DNA from: Microbulbifer agarilyticus S89
Lineage (GTDB): Bacteria > Pseudomonadota > Gammaproteobacteria > Pseudomonadales > Cellvibrionaceae
Direction: 5' to 3'
Length of the DNA stretch: 64,000 nucleotides
Assembly: GCF_000220505.1 (NCBI RefSeq)
Contig: NZ_AFPJ01000036.1
Coordinates: forward strand, 62,001-126,000
Position 1 is the stretch's first letter; every line of letters starts with the position of its first letter. The position numbers and the translations under genes were made by a program. Shown here in pieces: positions 35,101 through 44,113 of the stretch. The notes beneath the pieces were generated by a model, which saw only the letters and a program-made list of their open reading frames with translations, ran no database searches and was not told the DNA's origin.

Positions 35101-37347
35101 GTGAGAGACTACCGGTTAACTGGCGCTGGTGCGCGCGCTGCGCAGGCCAATGGGCTTGCCGATGCGCAGTGGTATCAGAGCCCGGTTCCCAAGGCGCAGA
35201 TGCGTGACTTGCTACAACGCAAGAACGGCCCCGCTGTGCGCGATACGCTGTTCTGGTTCGCGCTACTTGGATTCTCTGCCTATGCCATGGTACTGACGTG
35301 GGGCACCGGGTGGTTCTTTCTTCTATTTATGATCTATGCGGTGCTCTATGCATCCGTTTCCGATTCCCGTTGGCATGAGTCCAGTCATGGAACGGCCTTC
35401 CGTTCCGACTGGATGAACACCGCGCTCTATGAGATCGCCTCCTTTTTGGTGTTCCGCGAATCCACCACCTGGCGCTGGAGCCACGTCCGTCACCATACGG
35501 ATACGATTATCGTCGGCCGTGATCCCGAAATCGCCAGCCCGCGACCGGTCAATCTATTTCAGACGCTGATTGGGGTGATAAAGCTCAACGTGATGTGGGC
35601 TGAGGGGCGTCGCATGGTAGTGCATGCACTCGGCAAGCGCACCCAGGAGGCGAACGCGTTTGTACCCGAGCAGGAGTGGCCAAAAATCCATTGGAAGGCG
35701 CGGTTATATGTGGCGATCTATCTCGCCGTTATCGCACTCGCTGTTGTGTTTCAGTCTTGGCTACCACTGTTTTTTATCGGCCTGCCAACCGTATTTGGCT
35801 CCTGGCTGATCGCAATTTACGGTTACACTCAGCATGCGGCGCTTGCAGAAAACGTTCTGGACCACCGCCTGAATAGCCGCACGGTGTATATGAACTGGGT
35901 GAACCGCTATCTCTACTGGAACATGAATTATCATGTCGAGCACCACATGTTTCCGCTGGTGCCCTACCATGCATTGCCACGCCTGCATGCATTGATCAAA
36001 GACGATTGCCCTCCGGCATATCCGGGATTGTGGGCAGCGTGGAAGGAAATTATCCCTGCCCTTTGGAAGCAATCCAAGGATCCGGATTATTTCGTCGAGC
36101 GTAAGTTACCAGCTGGCAGTGTTAGTACTTGTGAGGACGCTGTGATTCGGCCTGACGGTGATGTCGATACCGAAGGGTGGGTAAGGGTTGGCGCCGCGGA
36201 TGTGTTGAGGGTAGAAGACGTTGTACGCGTTGATTTTCGCGGTCATACCTACGCCCTGTACCGGACTGCCGAAGGGCGGCTCTTCGCGACCGAGGGAATC
36301 TGCACACACGGAAATACGCATCTGGCGGAAGGCTTTGTGAAGGGCACAATTGTCGAGTGTCCAAAACACAATGGACGCTTTGACATTCGTAATGGCGCCG
36401 CGGTGCGAGGGCCTGCATGCAGTGCACTTGAGACGTTCGCGGTGAAAGAGCGTGACGGCCACTTGGAGTTGTGTACCCGCCCTAACGTTGATGAAAAAAA
36501 TCAGGATCCGACGCGCCGACGCTGGCAATTCCGAGTTGTCGGGAAGCGCAATATCGCGAGTTTCATCTGTGAGCTGGAGCTCGAACCACTGGCGATAGCA
36601 CCCACATTCCGCTATCAGCCCGGTGACTATATTCAGGTATTAATACCGGCATACGAGCGTCGTCACCTGCAGCTTGAGCAGGTTGATAAACCATTTGAGG
36701 ATGTCTGGCAGAGCCTTGGAATTTTTGATATTCCTGTAGAGAACCGACTTGCCTGTAAACGTAACTATTCTATCGCGACTAACCCCGCGCGGGATAAAAC
36801 GATCAAGTTAAATGTGCGCCTGGCTCTGGGCCAGGTCGCTGGGAAGCCTGCGCTGGGTGTTGGCTCCAGCTATGTTTTCGGATTGACACCGGGCGATGTG
36901 ATCGAGGCGCAGGGACCTGCTGGGGATTTCCGTATTAAGCACTCGGTTGCAGAGATGGTTTACCTTGGCGGGGGTGCTGGTATGGCCCCACTGCGATCAC
37001 ACATATCCCACTTGCTGGAGACCGAAAGTAGCGAGCGCAGAATCAGCTTCTGGTATGGGGCACGCAGTGAGCAGGAGTTAATCTACGCCGACTACTTCAG
37101 GGAGCTGATGCAGTATCACGAAAATTTCAGTTTCCATGTGGCCTTGTCTGACGCAGAGGATTCTTCTGGCGAGTTGCCCAGCGGCTTTATCCACGAGTAT
37201 CTGTACGAGCGCTATCTGCAATTCCATGCGACACCGCAGCAGGTGGAATTTTATCTGTGTGGACCGCCGCCGATGATGGCGGCTACTCGAAAGATGTTGG
37301 CGGAGCTTAAGGTTCCTGAGTCCCAGATCGCATTTGATGAATTTTGA
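35101..37347 (+). CDS. Fused diiron oxygenase-Rieske-NqrF-type reductase (MocDEF-like)
   Basis: A 748-residue three-part protein. Residues 1-335 are a fatty-acid-desaturase-type membrane oxygenase with hydrophobic segments and three histidine boxes: H92ESSH96, H128VRHH132 and H278VEHH282. Residues 340-465 are a Rieske [2Fe-2S] domain, C401TH403 and C420PKH423. Residues 477-748 are an FAD/NAD(P)H reductase resembling the C-terminal part of NqrF, with RNYSIAT, GGGAGMAPLRSH and CGPPPMMAA. The whole electron chain from NAD(P)H to the diiron site is therefore in one chain. The separate proteins MocD, MocE and MocF are linked to O-demethylation of the rhizopine 3-O-methyl-scyllo-inosamine. Here a methylated sugar is an inferred substrate. 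Start is GTG, with GGAGGG 8 bases upstream. Confidence 0.85.
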   Translation: MRDYRLTGAGARAAQANGLADAQWYQSPVPKAQMRDLLQRKNGPAVRDTLFWFALLGFSAYAMVLTWGTGWFFLLFMIYAVLYASVSDSRWHESSHGTAFRSDWMNTALYEIASFLVFRESTTWRWSHVRHHTDTIIVGRDPEIASPRPVNLFQTLIGVIKLNVMWAEGRRMVVHALGKRTQEANAFVPEQEWPKIHWKARLYVAIYLAVIALAVVFQSWLPLFFIGLPTVFGSWLIAIYGYTQHAALAENVLDHRLNSRTVYMNWVNRYLYWNMNYHVEHHMFPLVPYHALPRLHALIKDDCPPAYPGLWAAWKEIIPALWKQSKDPDYFVERKLPAGSVSTCEDAVIRPDGDVDTEGWVRVGAADVLRVEDVVRVDFRGHTYALYRTAEGRLFATEGICTHGNTHLAEGFVKGTIVECPKHNGRFDIRNGAAVRGPACSALETFAVKERDGHLELCTRPNVDEKNQDPTRRRWQFRVVGKRNIASFICELELEPLAIAPTFRYQPGDYIQVLIPAYERRHLQLEQVDKPFEDVWQSLGIFDIPVENRLACKRNYSIATNPARDKTIKLNVRLALGQVAGKPALGVGSSYVFGLTPGDVIEAQGPAGDFRIKHSVAEMVYLGGGAGMAPLRSHISHLLETESSERRISFWYGARSEQELIYADYFRELMQYHENFSFHVALSDAEDSSGELPSGFIHEYLYERYLQFHATPQQVEFYLCGPPPMMAATRKMLAELKVPESQIAFDEF

Positions 37348-37431
37348 TAGGGTAGTTCTTGTTTGTTTTCGGTTGGTGTATTGATGGTAAGTATTAGCCG
37401 CACTCAACACACGCTTGTTTCTTCGGGCACT

Positions 37432-37532
37432 ACATGACGTTAGTCATGGCATTGTTTGGAGCTCTTCGTCAGGAGACTTTCGCAAGAAGATTTAGTCTCC
37501 CTTCTCGTCGCCCCCGCAAGGGGGCTTTTTTT
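37432..37532 (+). ncRNA. Candidate small RNA or structured 3' UTR with terminator
   Basis: Three successive hairpins fill the gap after the oxygenase gene: CATGAC / GTCATG (37433-37448), GGAGACT / AGTCTCC (37472-37500) and a strong terminator GCCCCC-GCAA-GGGGGC with seven T residues (37510-37532). The terminator is clear. Whether the upstream hairpins form a processed or independent small RNA is inference. The remainder, 37533-37670, shows nothing else. Confidence 0.45.
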
Positions 37533-37670
37533 GTATCTTGTCCCACTCCCTAGTCTCGCCCCATAATCCACTGCGCAGCATACCAATGGGTTGAATCGTT
37601 CAGGCTAATCCGGGCAACCACAGGGTGGGATGGCAGCGATTGATAACAGTAGTTTCTTGAAGGGGATTTA

Positions 37671-39140
37671 CTAGCACTCTGCGCTGGAGTGGGTAACGGG
37701 TGTGGTGCTGGCTTGTTCGAGTGCCCTTACTGCGAGGCGCCAACTATCTCTATAGTCGTGCAGGCCTCTTAGAGTCGTTGGGCGACATGTTTCCAATGGC
37801 GTATCTGGCTTGCACTCGGTAGCTTGCGTGAGCATGGCGCAGCCAGTTACCGTGCCGGTGTCATCTTCGGACAGGTAAACCCTCTGGGGTGCACGTAACT
37901 GAGCGAGTAGGCCGCAAATAATTGGGTTTTTTAGGAAGGCCCCTTCAATAATGATGTGGCCACGGCTGCCAATGGCAGCGAGTTGAAAGTCCAGCATCAA
38001 TGCGCAGTAAAGTGATGCGATGAGCGCACCGGTACCAGCCGTTACCTCGCCGCGAATCGTTCCCTGGAGGTTGGCGAAAGGTCCCCCGCCACGGCTAAAT
38101 GTTGGCAGTGCCATGACCTGTTGGAGAATGTAGGTTTGTAATTGATCCAGAGGTTCATCCCCGGCTGCGGCCTGGTCTAGTGGGGAATCCGTCATGGCGC
38201 ACAGGGTTTCGTATTCGCGCCCACCCATAAAGCGTGCACAGGCGATAGGGTCACCGGCAGCATCCACGTTGGCCAGCATATCGCGTGCTTCCTGCAGGCT
38301 GGATAGCTCCGCACCATTGGCCATGACGATCGACCATGTCCCTGTTGAGATAACCGTAAATGGCTTTCCGTCGCTTGTTGCCCGGTGCCGCCAGTAGCTT
38401 GCATTGCTGTCGTGCACACCGGCATAGATAGCACAAGTTTCTGCAAGGCCCGTCGTTTTACAGACCTCAGAAAGGGGAGAAGCTATTTTCTGGGTGGCGC
38501 TGACCAGAGTGGGAAACAGCTCTCGCCATCCCATGGTATCTACCAGTGACGAATAATCGTTTTGCCCGGGTGCCCACAAGTCTGTGTGGCAACCGAGTGA
38601 GGTGACCTCGTTGCACTGCTTGCCCGTCAGTCTCCACAGCCAGTATTGCGGGTACATTACGATGGCACCCACGCGGGAAAAGGCATCGGGAAACTGCTGG
38701 GATTGCCAATGTAGCTGGCGTCCGAGGTTCAGGCCGGCGGGCAGGGCTGGTGAGTAGGTCTCAGAAAACTTGGGGCGCACAGACGCGTAGTGGGTAGCCG
38801 TTTTCTGGCATTCGCGGAAATCCTCAAATTCATAATCCATCACGGGTAGTGCGAGGCCGTCGTTCCCAAGGTCAGAAGCGTTGGCATCATCTCGCAGGCA
38901 GGCAGCGGTGGCTCCATGGGTCGTAATGTTGAGCCGTGTAATTTTAAACCGTTGGGTAAGTGTGCGGACGTTATTGCTAAACCACTGCCAGATATAGTCC
39001 ACATCGGCCTGCGGATAATAGATGGAAGACATCAGGATACGATTTTTGGCTTCTCGTGTGGCTACGCTTTTCAGGTTTGGGTCCAGAACCGAAAGCTTTA
39101 TATGAGTTTTGCCGATATCGAAAATAAGTGTGTATTGCAT
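37671..39140 (-). CDS. Rhamnulokinase (FGGY family)
   Basis: A 489-residue sugar kinase of the FGGY family. The N-terminal phosphate-binding strand LIFDIGKTHIKLSVLD, the catalytic region ITTHGATAACL and MDYEFED, and C-terminal GEVTAGTGALIASLYCALMLDFQL are visible. Its position beside rhamnose isomerase and rhamnulose-1-phosphate aldolase genes implies L-rhamnulose as substrate. It is transcribed divergently from the aldolase and shares operator array B. The family is clear; the substrate rests on context. Confidence 0.88.
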   Translation of the reverse strand: MQYTLIFDIGKTHIKLSVLDPNLKSVATREAKNRILMSSIYYPQADVDYIWQWFSNNVRTLTQRFKITRLNITTHGATAACLRDDANASDLGNDGLALPVMDYEFEDFRECQKTATHYASVRPKFSETYSPALPAGLNLGRQLHWQSQQFPDAFSRVGAIVMYPQYWLWRLTGKQCNEVTSLGCHTDLWAPGQNDYSSLVDTMGWRELFPTLVSATQKIASPLSEVCKTTGLAETCAIYAGVHDSNASYWRHRATSDGKPFTVISTGTWSIVMANGAELSSLQEARDMLANVDAAGDPIACARFMGGREYETLCAMTDSPLDQAAAGDEPLDQLQTYILQQVMALPTFSRGGGPFANLQGTIRGEVTAGTGALIASLYCALMLDFQLAAIGSRGHIIIEGAFLKNPIICGLLAQLRAPQRVYLSEDDTGTVTGCAMLTQATECKPDTPLETCRPTTLRGLHDYRDSWRLAVRALEQASTTPVTHSSAEC

Positions 39141-39567
39141 GGGTTATCTCTCACCGCCTGGTGCGTGGCACGCGCAATGCAGGGCGTCTACTTAAGGGTA
39201 TCTTTTTATTATTTTTAGCACTCTGGGCGCCGTGGTTCTTTCGGTTAAAGTAACACCAAGTGACTCGCTAAACAATCATATGTAATCAATATCGTGCGTG
39301 AGTGACGACTTCCTGTTGCCCCGTCGGCCATCGCTCAGCGATTCGAAGCTTCATTGTGCGAGGCCGTCATTACAAGGTGACTTATGGATAGTGCCGCGCG
39401 CACTAGATGATCTCAGTATGATGTGCCAAAAGTCGCTTTCCGATCAAAAATGATCTGCCCGATCACAATAAATCATTTGCGATCATATTCCTTCAGTGCC
39501 ATAATTCGGCCAATCACAAGATATCTACGATACAAAAACCAATAAATAAGATTTTCAGGGTCGAGCT
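39141..39567. promoter_or_regulatory. Divergent rhamnose promoter region with operator array B
   Basis: A 427-base region between rhamnulokinase and rhaD. On the minus strand TGATC/TGATT/AGATC half-sites begin at positions corresponding to 39485, 39475, 39465, 39456 and 39446, spacing 10, 10, 9 and 10 bases, so the array covers 39442-39485. It includes the best-defined unit TGATCGCAAATGATT. It can serve both divergent genes. The rest of the region shows no other feature. Confidence 0.6.
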
Positions 39568-41670
39568 ATGATGAGTAAGCCACTCCAGAGCCTGTGGGAC
39601 GATTCCCTGGCCAATTCCATGTCTGAGCCCGAACTGCTCAAATACCGGTCCAATCTGCTGGGCTCCGACCTGCGCATTACCAATTACGGTGGCGGTAACA
39701 CTTCAGCCAAGGTCCAGATGAGTGATCCGCTTACCGGAGATGACGTCACTGTGCTGTGGGTAAAGGGCTCAGGTGGTGATCTCGGGTCCATCGAACTGGA
39801 TGGATTCTCAACCCTGTACATGGACCGTCTTGAGCAGCTGAAGCAGAAATATCGTGGCTTGGAGTACGAGGATGAGATGGTCGCACTGCTATCTCACTGC
39901 ACTTTCAACTTGAACCCCCGCGCGGCCAGTATTGATACGCCGTTGCACGCCTACATCCCCCACACCCATGTGGATCACATGCATCCGGATGCGGCAATTG
40001 CCATTGCCTGCACGAAAGATAGCCGGGATCTGACCGAAACAATTTTTGAAGGCGAGATGGGCTGGTTGCCCTGGCAGCGGCCCGGTTACGACCTGGGACT
40101 GAAGCTGGAGGCCATGGCCAAGTCGGGACCGCATCTAAAAGGCATCGTGCTGGAAGGGCACGGCATTTTTACTTGGGGGTACACCTCCAAAGACTGCTAC
40201 CTGAATACTCTGACTATTATTCAGCGCGCAGCGGACTGGCTGGCAAAGAACAATACGTCTGCGCCCTTTGGTGGCGAGAAGCTTTCGCAAAAACTGTCTG
40301 CAGACGAGCGCCGCGCGGTCGCGTCGCGACTGATGCCTCTGGTGCGCGGCAAGATCTCCAGCGGTGAGCGCAAGATCGGTCACTTCGATGATTCTGCAGA
40401 GGTGCTGCAGTTCGTAAACTCCGCGCAATTGGCCCCGCTGGCTGCGCTGGGAACCTCGTGCCCTGATCACTTCCTCAGAACCAAAATTCGTCCACTGGTT
40501 ATCGACTTCGATCCGCAGTCTGCTGACTTGGAAACCGAGCTTGTGCGCTGTGAGTCGGCCCTGGATGGGCAACTGACGAGCTATCGCGAGGATTACGCCG
40601 CTTATTACGCGCGGTGCCAGCGCGATACCAGCCCGGCCATGCGTGATGGCAATGCAGTGATCTACCTGATCCCCGGCGTTGGCATGTTGAGTTTTGCCAA
40701 GGATAAAGCCACTGCGCGTATCGCCAGCGAGTTTTACATCAACGCCATCAATGTAATGCGAGAGGCGAGTGGCGTTAGCGAATATGTCGGCCTGGATGAA
40801 CAGGAGGCGTTCGATATTGAATACTGGCTCCTCGAAGAGGCCAAACTACAGCGCATGCCCAAGCCAAAGAACCTGGCTGGTAAGGTGGCATTCATCACCG
40901 GTGGTGCCGGTGGTATTGGCTTTGCTACTGCCAGCCGACTGTTGCAGGAGGGCGCCTGCGTGGTGTTGGCGGATATCGATGAAGATTCCCTCGCCGAGCG
41001 CGGCGCACAGCTCGTGGAGCAATTCAGTGCGGATGTCGTGCGCACCGTGCGCTGTGATGTGACTGACGAGGTGTCTGTTGCTCAAGCACTGGCCGTGGCG
41101 GCCGTGGAGTTTGGCGGTATCGATATCCTGGTTTCCAATGCGGGGATCGCCAGCGCTGCACCGATCGAGGAAACCAGCATCGAGCTATGGGACCGCAATC
41201 TCGATATTCTGGCCAAGGGTTACTTCCTGGTTAGCCGAGAAGGGTTCAAAGTGATGAAACGCCAGAGCCTCGGAGGGTCGGTGATTTTTATCGCGAGCAA
41301 AAATGGTTTGGTGGCTTCGCAGAATGCATCGGCTTACTGCACGGCCAAGGCGGCAGAGGTGCAGCTGGCACGCTGTGTCGCGCTGGAGGGGGCGCCCATC
41401 GGGGTGCGCTGCAATGTGGTAAACCCGGATGCGGTGCTGCGAGGCTCGCGGATCTGGAGCGGAAAGTGGAAAAAAGAGCGCGCCGACGCTTACAACATGA
41501 GCGAAGAGCAGCTCGAGGAACATTACCGCCAGCGCAGTCTGCTGAAGTTGAACGTGTTCCCGGAAGATATCGCTGAAGCGGCTTATTTCCTCGCTTCGGA
41601 CGTGTCATCGAAATCAACTGGTAATATTATCAATGTCGATGCGGGCCACGCGCCTTCCTTTACTCGCTAA
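39568..41670 (+). CDS. rhaD: Bifunctional rhamnulose-1-phosphate aldolase/short-chain dehydrogenase
   Basis: A 700-residue fusion. Residues 1-420 are a class II aldolase/adducin-type domain with zinc ligands in HTHVDHMHPDAA and EGHGIFTWG. Residues about 435-700 form an SDR domain with TGGAGGIGFA (NAD binding), SNAGIASAAP and the active-site Tyr590-x3-Lys594 in AYCTAKAA. It splits L-rhamnulose-1-phosphate into dihydroxyacetone phosphate and L-lactaldehyde; the dehydrogenase half then oxidises lactaldehyde to L-lactate. This architecture is the TIGR02632 type. A second ATG lies one codon downstream of the chosen one. Confidence 0.93.
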   Translation: MMSKPLQSLWDDSLANSMSEPELLKYRSNLLGSDLRITNYGGGNTSAKVQMSDPLTGDDVTVLWVKGSGGDLGSIELDGFSTLYMDRLEQLKQKYRGLEYEDEMVALLSHCTFNLNPRAASIDTPLHAYIPHTHVDHMHPDAAIAIACTKDSRDLTETIFEGEMGWLPWQRPGYDLGLKLEAMAKSGPHLKGIVLEGHGIFTWGYTSKDCYLNTLTIIQRAADWLAKNNTSAPFGGEKLSQKLSADERRAVASRLMPLVRGKISSGERKIGHFDDSAEVLQFVNSAQLAPLAALGTSCPDHFLRTKIRPLVIDFDPQSADLETELVRCESALDGQLTSYREDYAAYYARCQRDTSPAMRDGNAVIYLIPGVGMLSFAKDKATARIASEFYINAINVMREASGVSEYVGLDEQEAFDIEYWLLEEAKLQRMPKPKNLAGKVAFITGGAGGIGFATASRLLQEGACVVLADIDEDSLAERGAQLVEQFSADVVRTVRCDVTDEVSVAQALAVAAVEFGGIDILVSNAGIASAAPIEETSIELWDRNLDILAKGYFLVSREGFKVMKRQSLGGSVIFIASKNGLVASQNASAYCTAKAAEVQLARCVALEGAPIGVRCNVVNPDAVLRGSRIWSGKWKKERADAYNMSEEQLEEHYRQRSLLKLNVFPEDIAEAAYFLASDVSSKSTGNIINVDAGHAPSFTR

Positions 41671-41721
41671 TCCCGAGCGAAGAGCAACACTGAAAACACA
41701 ATAAAAACAGGATTTCAGGCG

Positions 41722-43014
41722 ATGAACGAACGAATTTCCTCCGCACTCGTCGATAAATGCAACGACGATCAGCATCAGGCACTGCAACAGGATTACGACG
41801 CTCTCGGTAACCAGCTGGCCCGGCGCAACATTGATATCGAAGCGATTACCGCTCAAGCCGCGACGTTTGAAGTAGCCGTTCCGTCTTGGGGAACCGGTAC
41901 CGGTGGTACCCGTTTTGCCCGCTTCCCGGGGCTGGCAGAGCCGCGTAATATTTTCGAGAAGCTGGAGGATTGTGCGGTGATCAACCAGCTGACCCGCTGT
42001 ACCTCGGAAGTTTCCCCACACTTCCCTTGGGACAAGGTGGATGATTTCAGTGAGCTGCGCGAGTTTGCCGACCAGTACGGCCTCGGCTTTACCTGCGTCA
42101 ACTCCAATACCTTTCAGGATCAGCCCGACCAGAACCACACCTATAAATATGGCAGCTTGACCAGCACCTGCGCGGAAACCCGCGCTCAGGCGGTAGCCCA
42201 CAATATTGAATGCATCGAGTGGGGTAAAGAGTTGGGTGCGAAAGAGCTGACGGTATGGATCGGTGACGGCTCAAACCATCCGGGGCAGCAACACTTCCAG
42301 CGCGGCCTTGAGCGCTATCTGGACAGTATGCGCGAGATCTACGCGGCGTTGCCGGACGACTGGCAAGTCTTTATCGAGCACAAGATGTTCGAGCCTGCCT
42401 TTTACTCCACCGTGATTCAGGATTGGGGCACCAACGTTCTGTGTGCAATGGAACTGGGTGAGAAGGCCAAGTCTCTGGTGGACCTCGGCCACCACGCCCC
42501 CAACGTGAATATCGAAATGATTGTTTCGCGCCTGATCCAGTTCAAGAAGCTTGCGGGCTTCCACTTCAACGATAGTAAGTATGGTGACGACGACCTGGAT
42601 AGCGGTTCCCTGCATCCGTATCAGCAGTTCCTGATTTTCAACGAACTGGTGGATGCCGAGTACCGCAAGCAGGCCGGTTTCGCACCCTGTTACATGCTGG
42701 ACCAGTCTCACAATGTGACCGATCCCATCGAGAGCCTGATGAATTCGGCGGAAGAGGTGCAGCGCTCCTATGTAAAAGCTTTGCTGGTAGATCGCCCGGC
42801 ACTGGAAGGTTTCCAGCAGGACAATGATGCGTTAATGGCCTCTAATACCCTGAAGCAGGCATTCAATACTGATGTGAGCCCAATTCTTGGCATGGCCCGG
42901 CTCCGTCACGGCGGGGCTATCGCACCACTGGCGACCTACCGCGCTGCGCAATATAAGCAAAACCTGACAGCGGACCGCCCAGCCACCGGCGGCAGTGGCT
43001 CAGGGATCGTATAA
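41722..43014 (+). CDS. rhaI: L-rhamnose isomerase
   Basis: A 430-residue xylose-isomerase-like TIM barrel of the RhaI type (TIGR02635-like), not the E. coli RhaA type. Metal and substrate residues are visible in FIEHKMFEPAFYSTVI, DLGHHAPNVNIEMIV and GFHFNDSKYGDDDLDSGS. It converts L-rhamnose to L-rhamnulose in the cytoplasm. It lies 51 bases after rhaD, in the same operon. Confidence 0.93.
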   Translation: MNERISSALVDKCNDDQHQALQQDYDALGNQLARRNIDIEAITAQAATFEVAVPSWGTGTGGTRFARFPGLAEPRNIFEKLEDCAVINQLTRCTSEVSPHFPWDKVDDFSELREFADQYGLGFTCVNSNTFQDQPDQNHTYKYGSLTSTCAETRAQAVAHNIECIEWGKELGAKELTVWIGDGSNHPGQQHFQRGLERYLDSMREIYAALPDDWQVFIEHKMFEPAFYSTVIQDWGTNVLCAMELGEKAKSLVDLGHHAPNVNIEMIVSRLIQFKKLAGFHFNDSKYGDDDLDSGSLHPYQQFLIFNELVDAEYRKQAGFAPCYMLDQSHNVTDPIESLMNSAEEVQRSYVKALLVDRPALEGFQQDNDALMASNTLKQAFNTDVSPILGMARLRHGGAIAPLATYRAAQYKQNLTADRPATGGSGSGIV

Positions 43015-43061
43015 GCCCCGATCAGTCGGGCTCACTGACAAATTGCAGTTTCAATCACAGG

Positions 43062-43104
43062 TGATTGAAAGGATTGAAAGTTGCCTTGATTGAATGATAA
43101 TGAG
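43062..43104. promoter_or_regulatory. TGATT-rich region before the DeoR regulator
   Basis: TGATT half-sites at 43062 and 43087, with related GGATT at 43071 and TGATA at 43094. Spacing is less regular than in the other arrays. It may allow autoregulation of the DeoR gene. Confidence 0.35.
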
Positions 43105-43258
43105 CAATTCTGAGTGATTTGGCGCGCCAAATGAGCGAGCTGCCGACAAGCACTACTAAGTGGAAACACGAAAGGTGAAGGCAGTGTGCGCAGGGCTGAA
43201 GGGATACAGCGTCAACACTCGGGTTAACACGCTCAAAATCAGACACGGAATCGCCACT

Positions 43259-44059
43259 ATGTTAGAAAAGCAGCGCCATCAACTGTTGCTGGAAATTCTC
43301 GAAGAGCAGCAGTTTGCCAGCGTCGCAGACCTGACTGCGCAATTGAACTCCTCTGAGGCGACGATTCGTCGTGATCTTATCAAGCTCAGTGAAGAGGGTC
43401 GCCTGGAGAAAATTCGCGGCGGCGCCCAGCGTATTGGCAACCGCCCGGCCGGTGCGCCCAAGACGCATCTTGCAGGCTCTGCTTTCCTCGTCAACAAAGA
43501 CAAAATGACGACTGCCAAGCAGGCGATTGCCGAGAAGGCCGTTTCCCTGTGCGAAGAGGGCGAACTGGTCATCGTCAATGGGGGTTCCTCAACCTTTATG
43601 ATGGGCGAGTACCTGACCCAGCGGGATGTGAGTGTCCTGACGAATTCCTATTATCTTGCGCAGTACCTGTGCGAGAACGGCCAGAACCAGGTTACGGTGC
43701 CCAGTGGAGAGATCTACCGCAAACAAGGCATCATTCTGAGTCCGTTTGAAAATGACTCCATCCAGAATTATCGTTGCCGCCTGATGTTTACCGGCACTGC
43801 GGGTATTGGTGAGTTTGGGGTTATGGAAACGGATTCCCTGATTGTACGCGCGGAGCAAAAATTGCGTCGTCAATCAGAGAAGCTGGTAGTGCTGGCGGAT
43901 GGTTCGAAGCTTGGTCAGAAAAGTAACTTCGTGATCTACCCGCTGACAGAGGTCGATATTTTGATTACCGACGATACCGCAGATCCTCGTGTTGTTGAGC
44001 AAATTGAGGCGGCCGGGGTTGAGGTAATCACGGTGCAGCTCGAGGCCCTCGCCGCTTGA
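43259..44059 (+). CDS. DeoR family transcriptional regulator
   Basis: A 266-residue DeoR repressor. The HTH is at the N-terminus: MLEKQRHQLLLEILEEQ, then LTAQLNSSEATIRRDLIKLSEEGRLEKIRGGA (in outline). The sugar-phosphate-sensing domain contains NGGSSTFMMGEYL and LADGSKLGQKSNF. The ATG at 43259 gives a canonical start; upstream frame to 43160 lacks homology. It follows rhaI by about 245 bases and is the only regulator inside the operator-bearing cluster, so it is the best candidate for the TGATY arrays, probably sensing rhamnulose-1-phosphate (inference). Confidence 0.9.
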   Translation: MLEKQRHQLLLEILEEQQFASVADLTAQLNSSEATIRRDLIKLSEEGRLEKIRGGAQRIGNRPAGAPKTHLAGSAFLVNKDKMTTAKQAIAEKAVSLCEEGELVIVNGGSSTFMMGEYLTQRDVSVLTNSYYLAQYLCENGQNQVTVPSGEIYRKQGIILSPFENDSIQNYRCRLMFTGTAGIGEFGVMETDSLIVRAEQKLRRQSEKLVVLADGSKLGQKSNFVIYPLTEVDILITDDTADPRVVEQIEAAGVEVITVQLEALAA

Positions 44060-44082
44060 GCGTTGTCGATTGACTGACAGAT

Positions 44083-44113
44083 AAAAAGGAGGCTATTGCA
44101 GCCTCCTTTTTTT
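44083..44113. terminator. Bidirectional terminator
   Basis: Inverted repeat AAAAAGGAGGCT / AGCCTCCTTTTT with a longer T tract on the plus strand, between the convergent DeoR and PhyH genes. Confidence 0.9.

Noticed and set aside
35101-37347. Simple annotation as fatty acid desaturase
   Set aside because: It would ignore the fused Rieske and reductase domains and the rhamnose context; kept only as an alternative.
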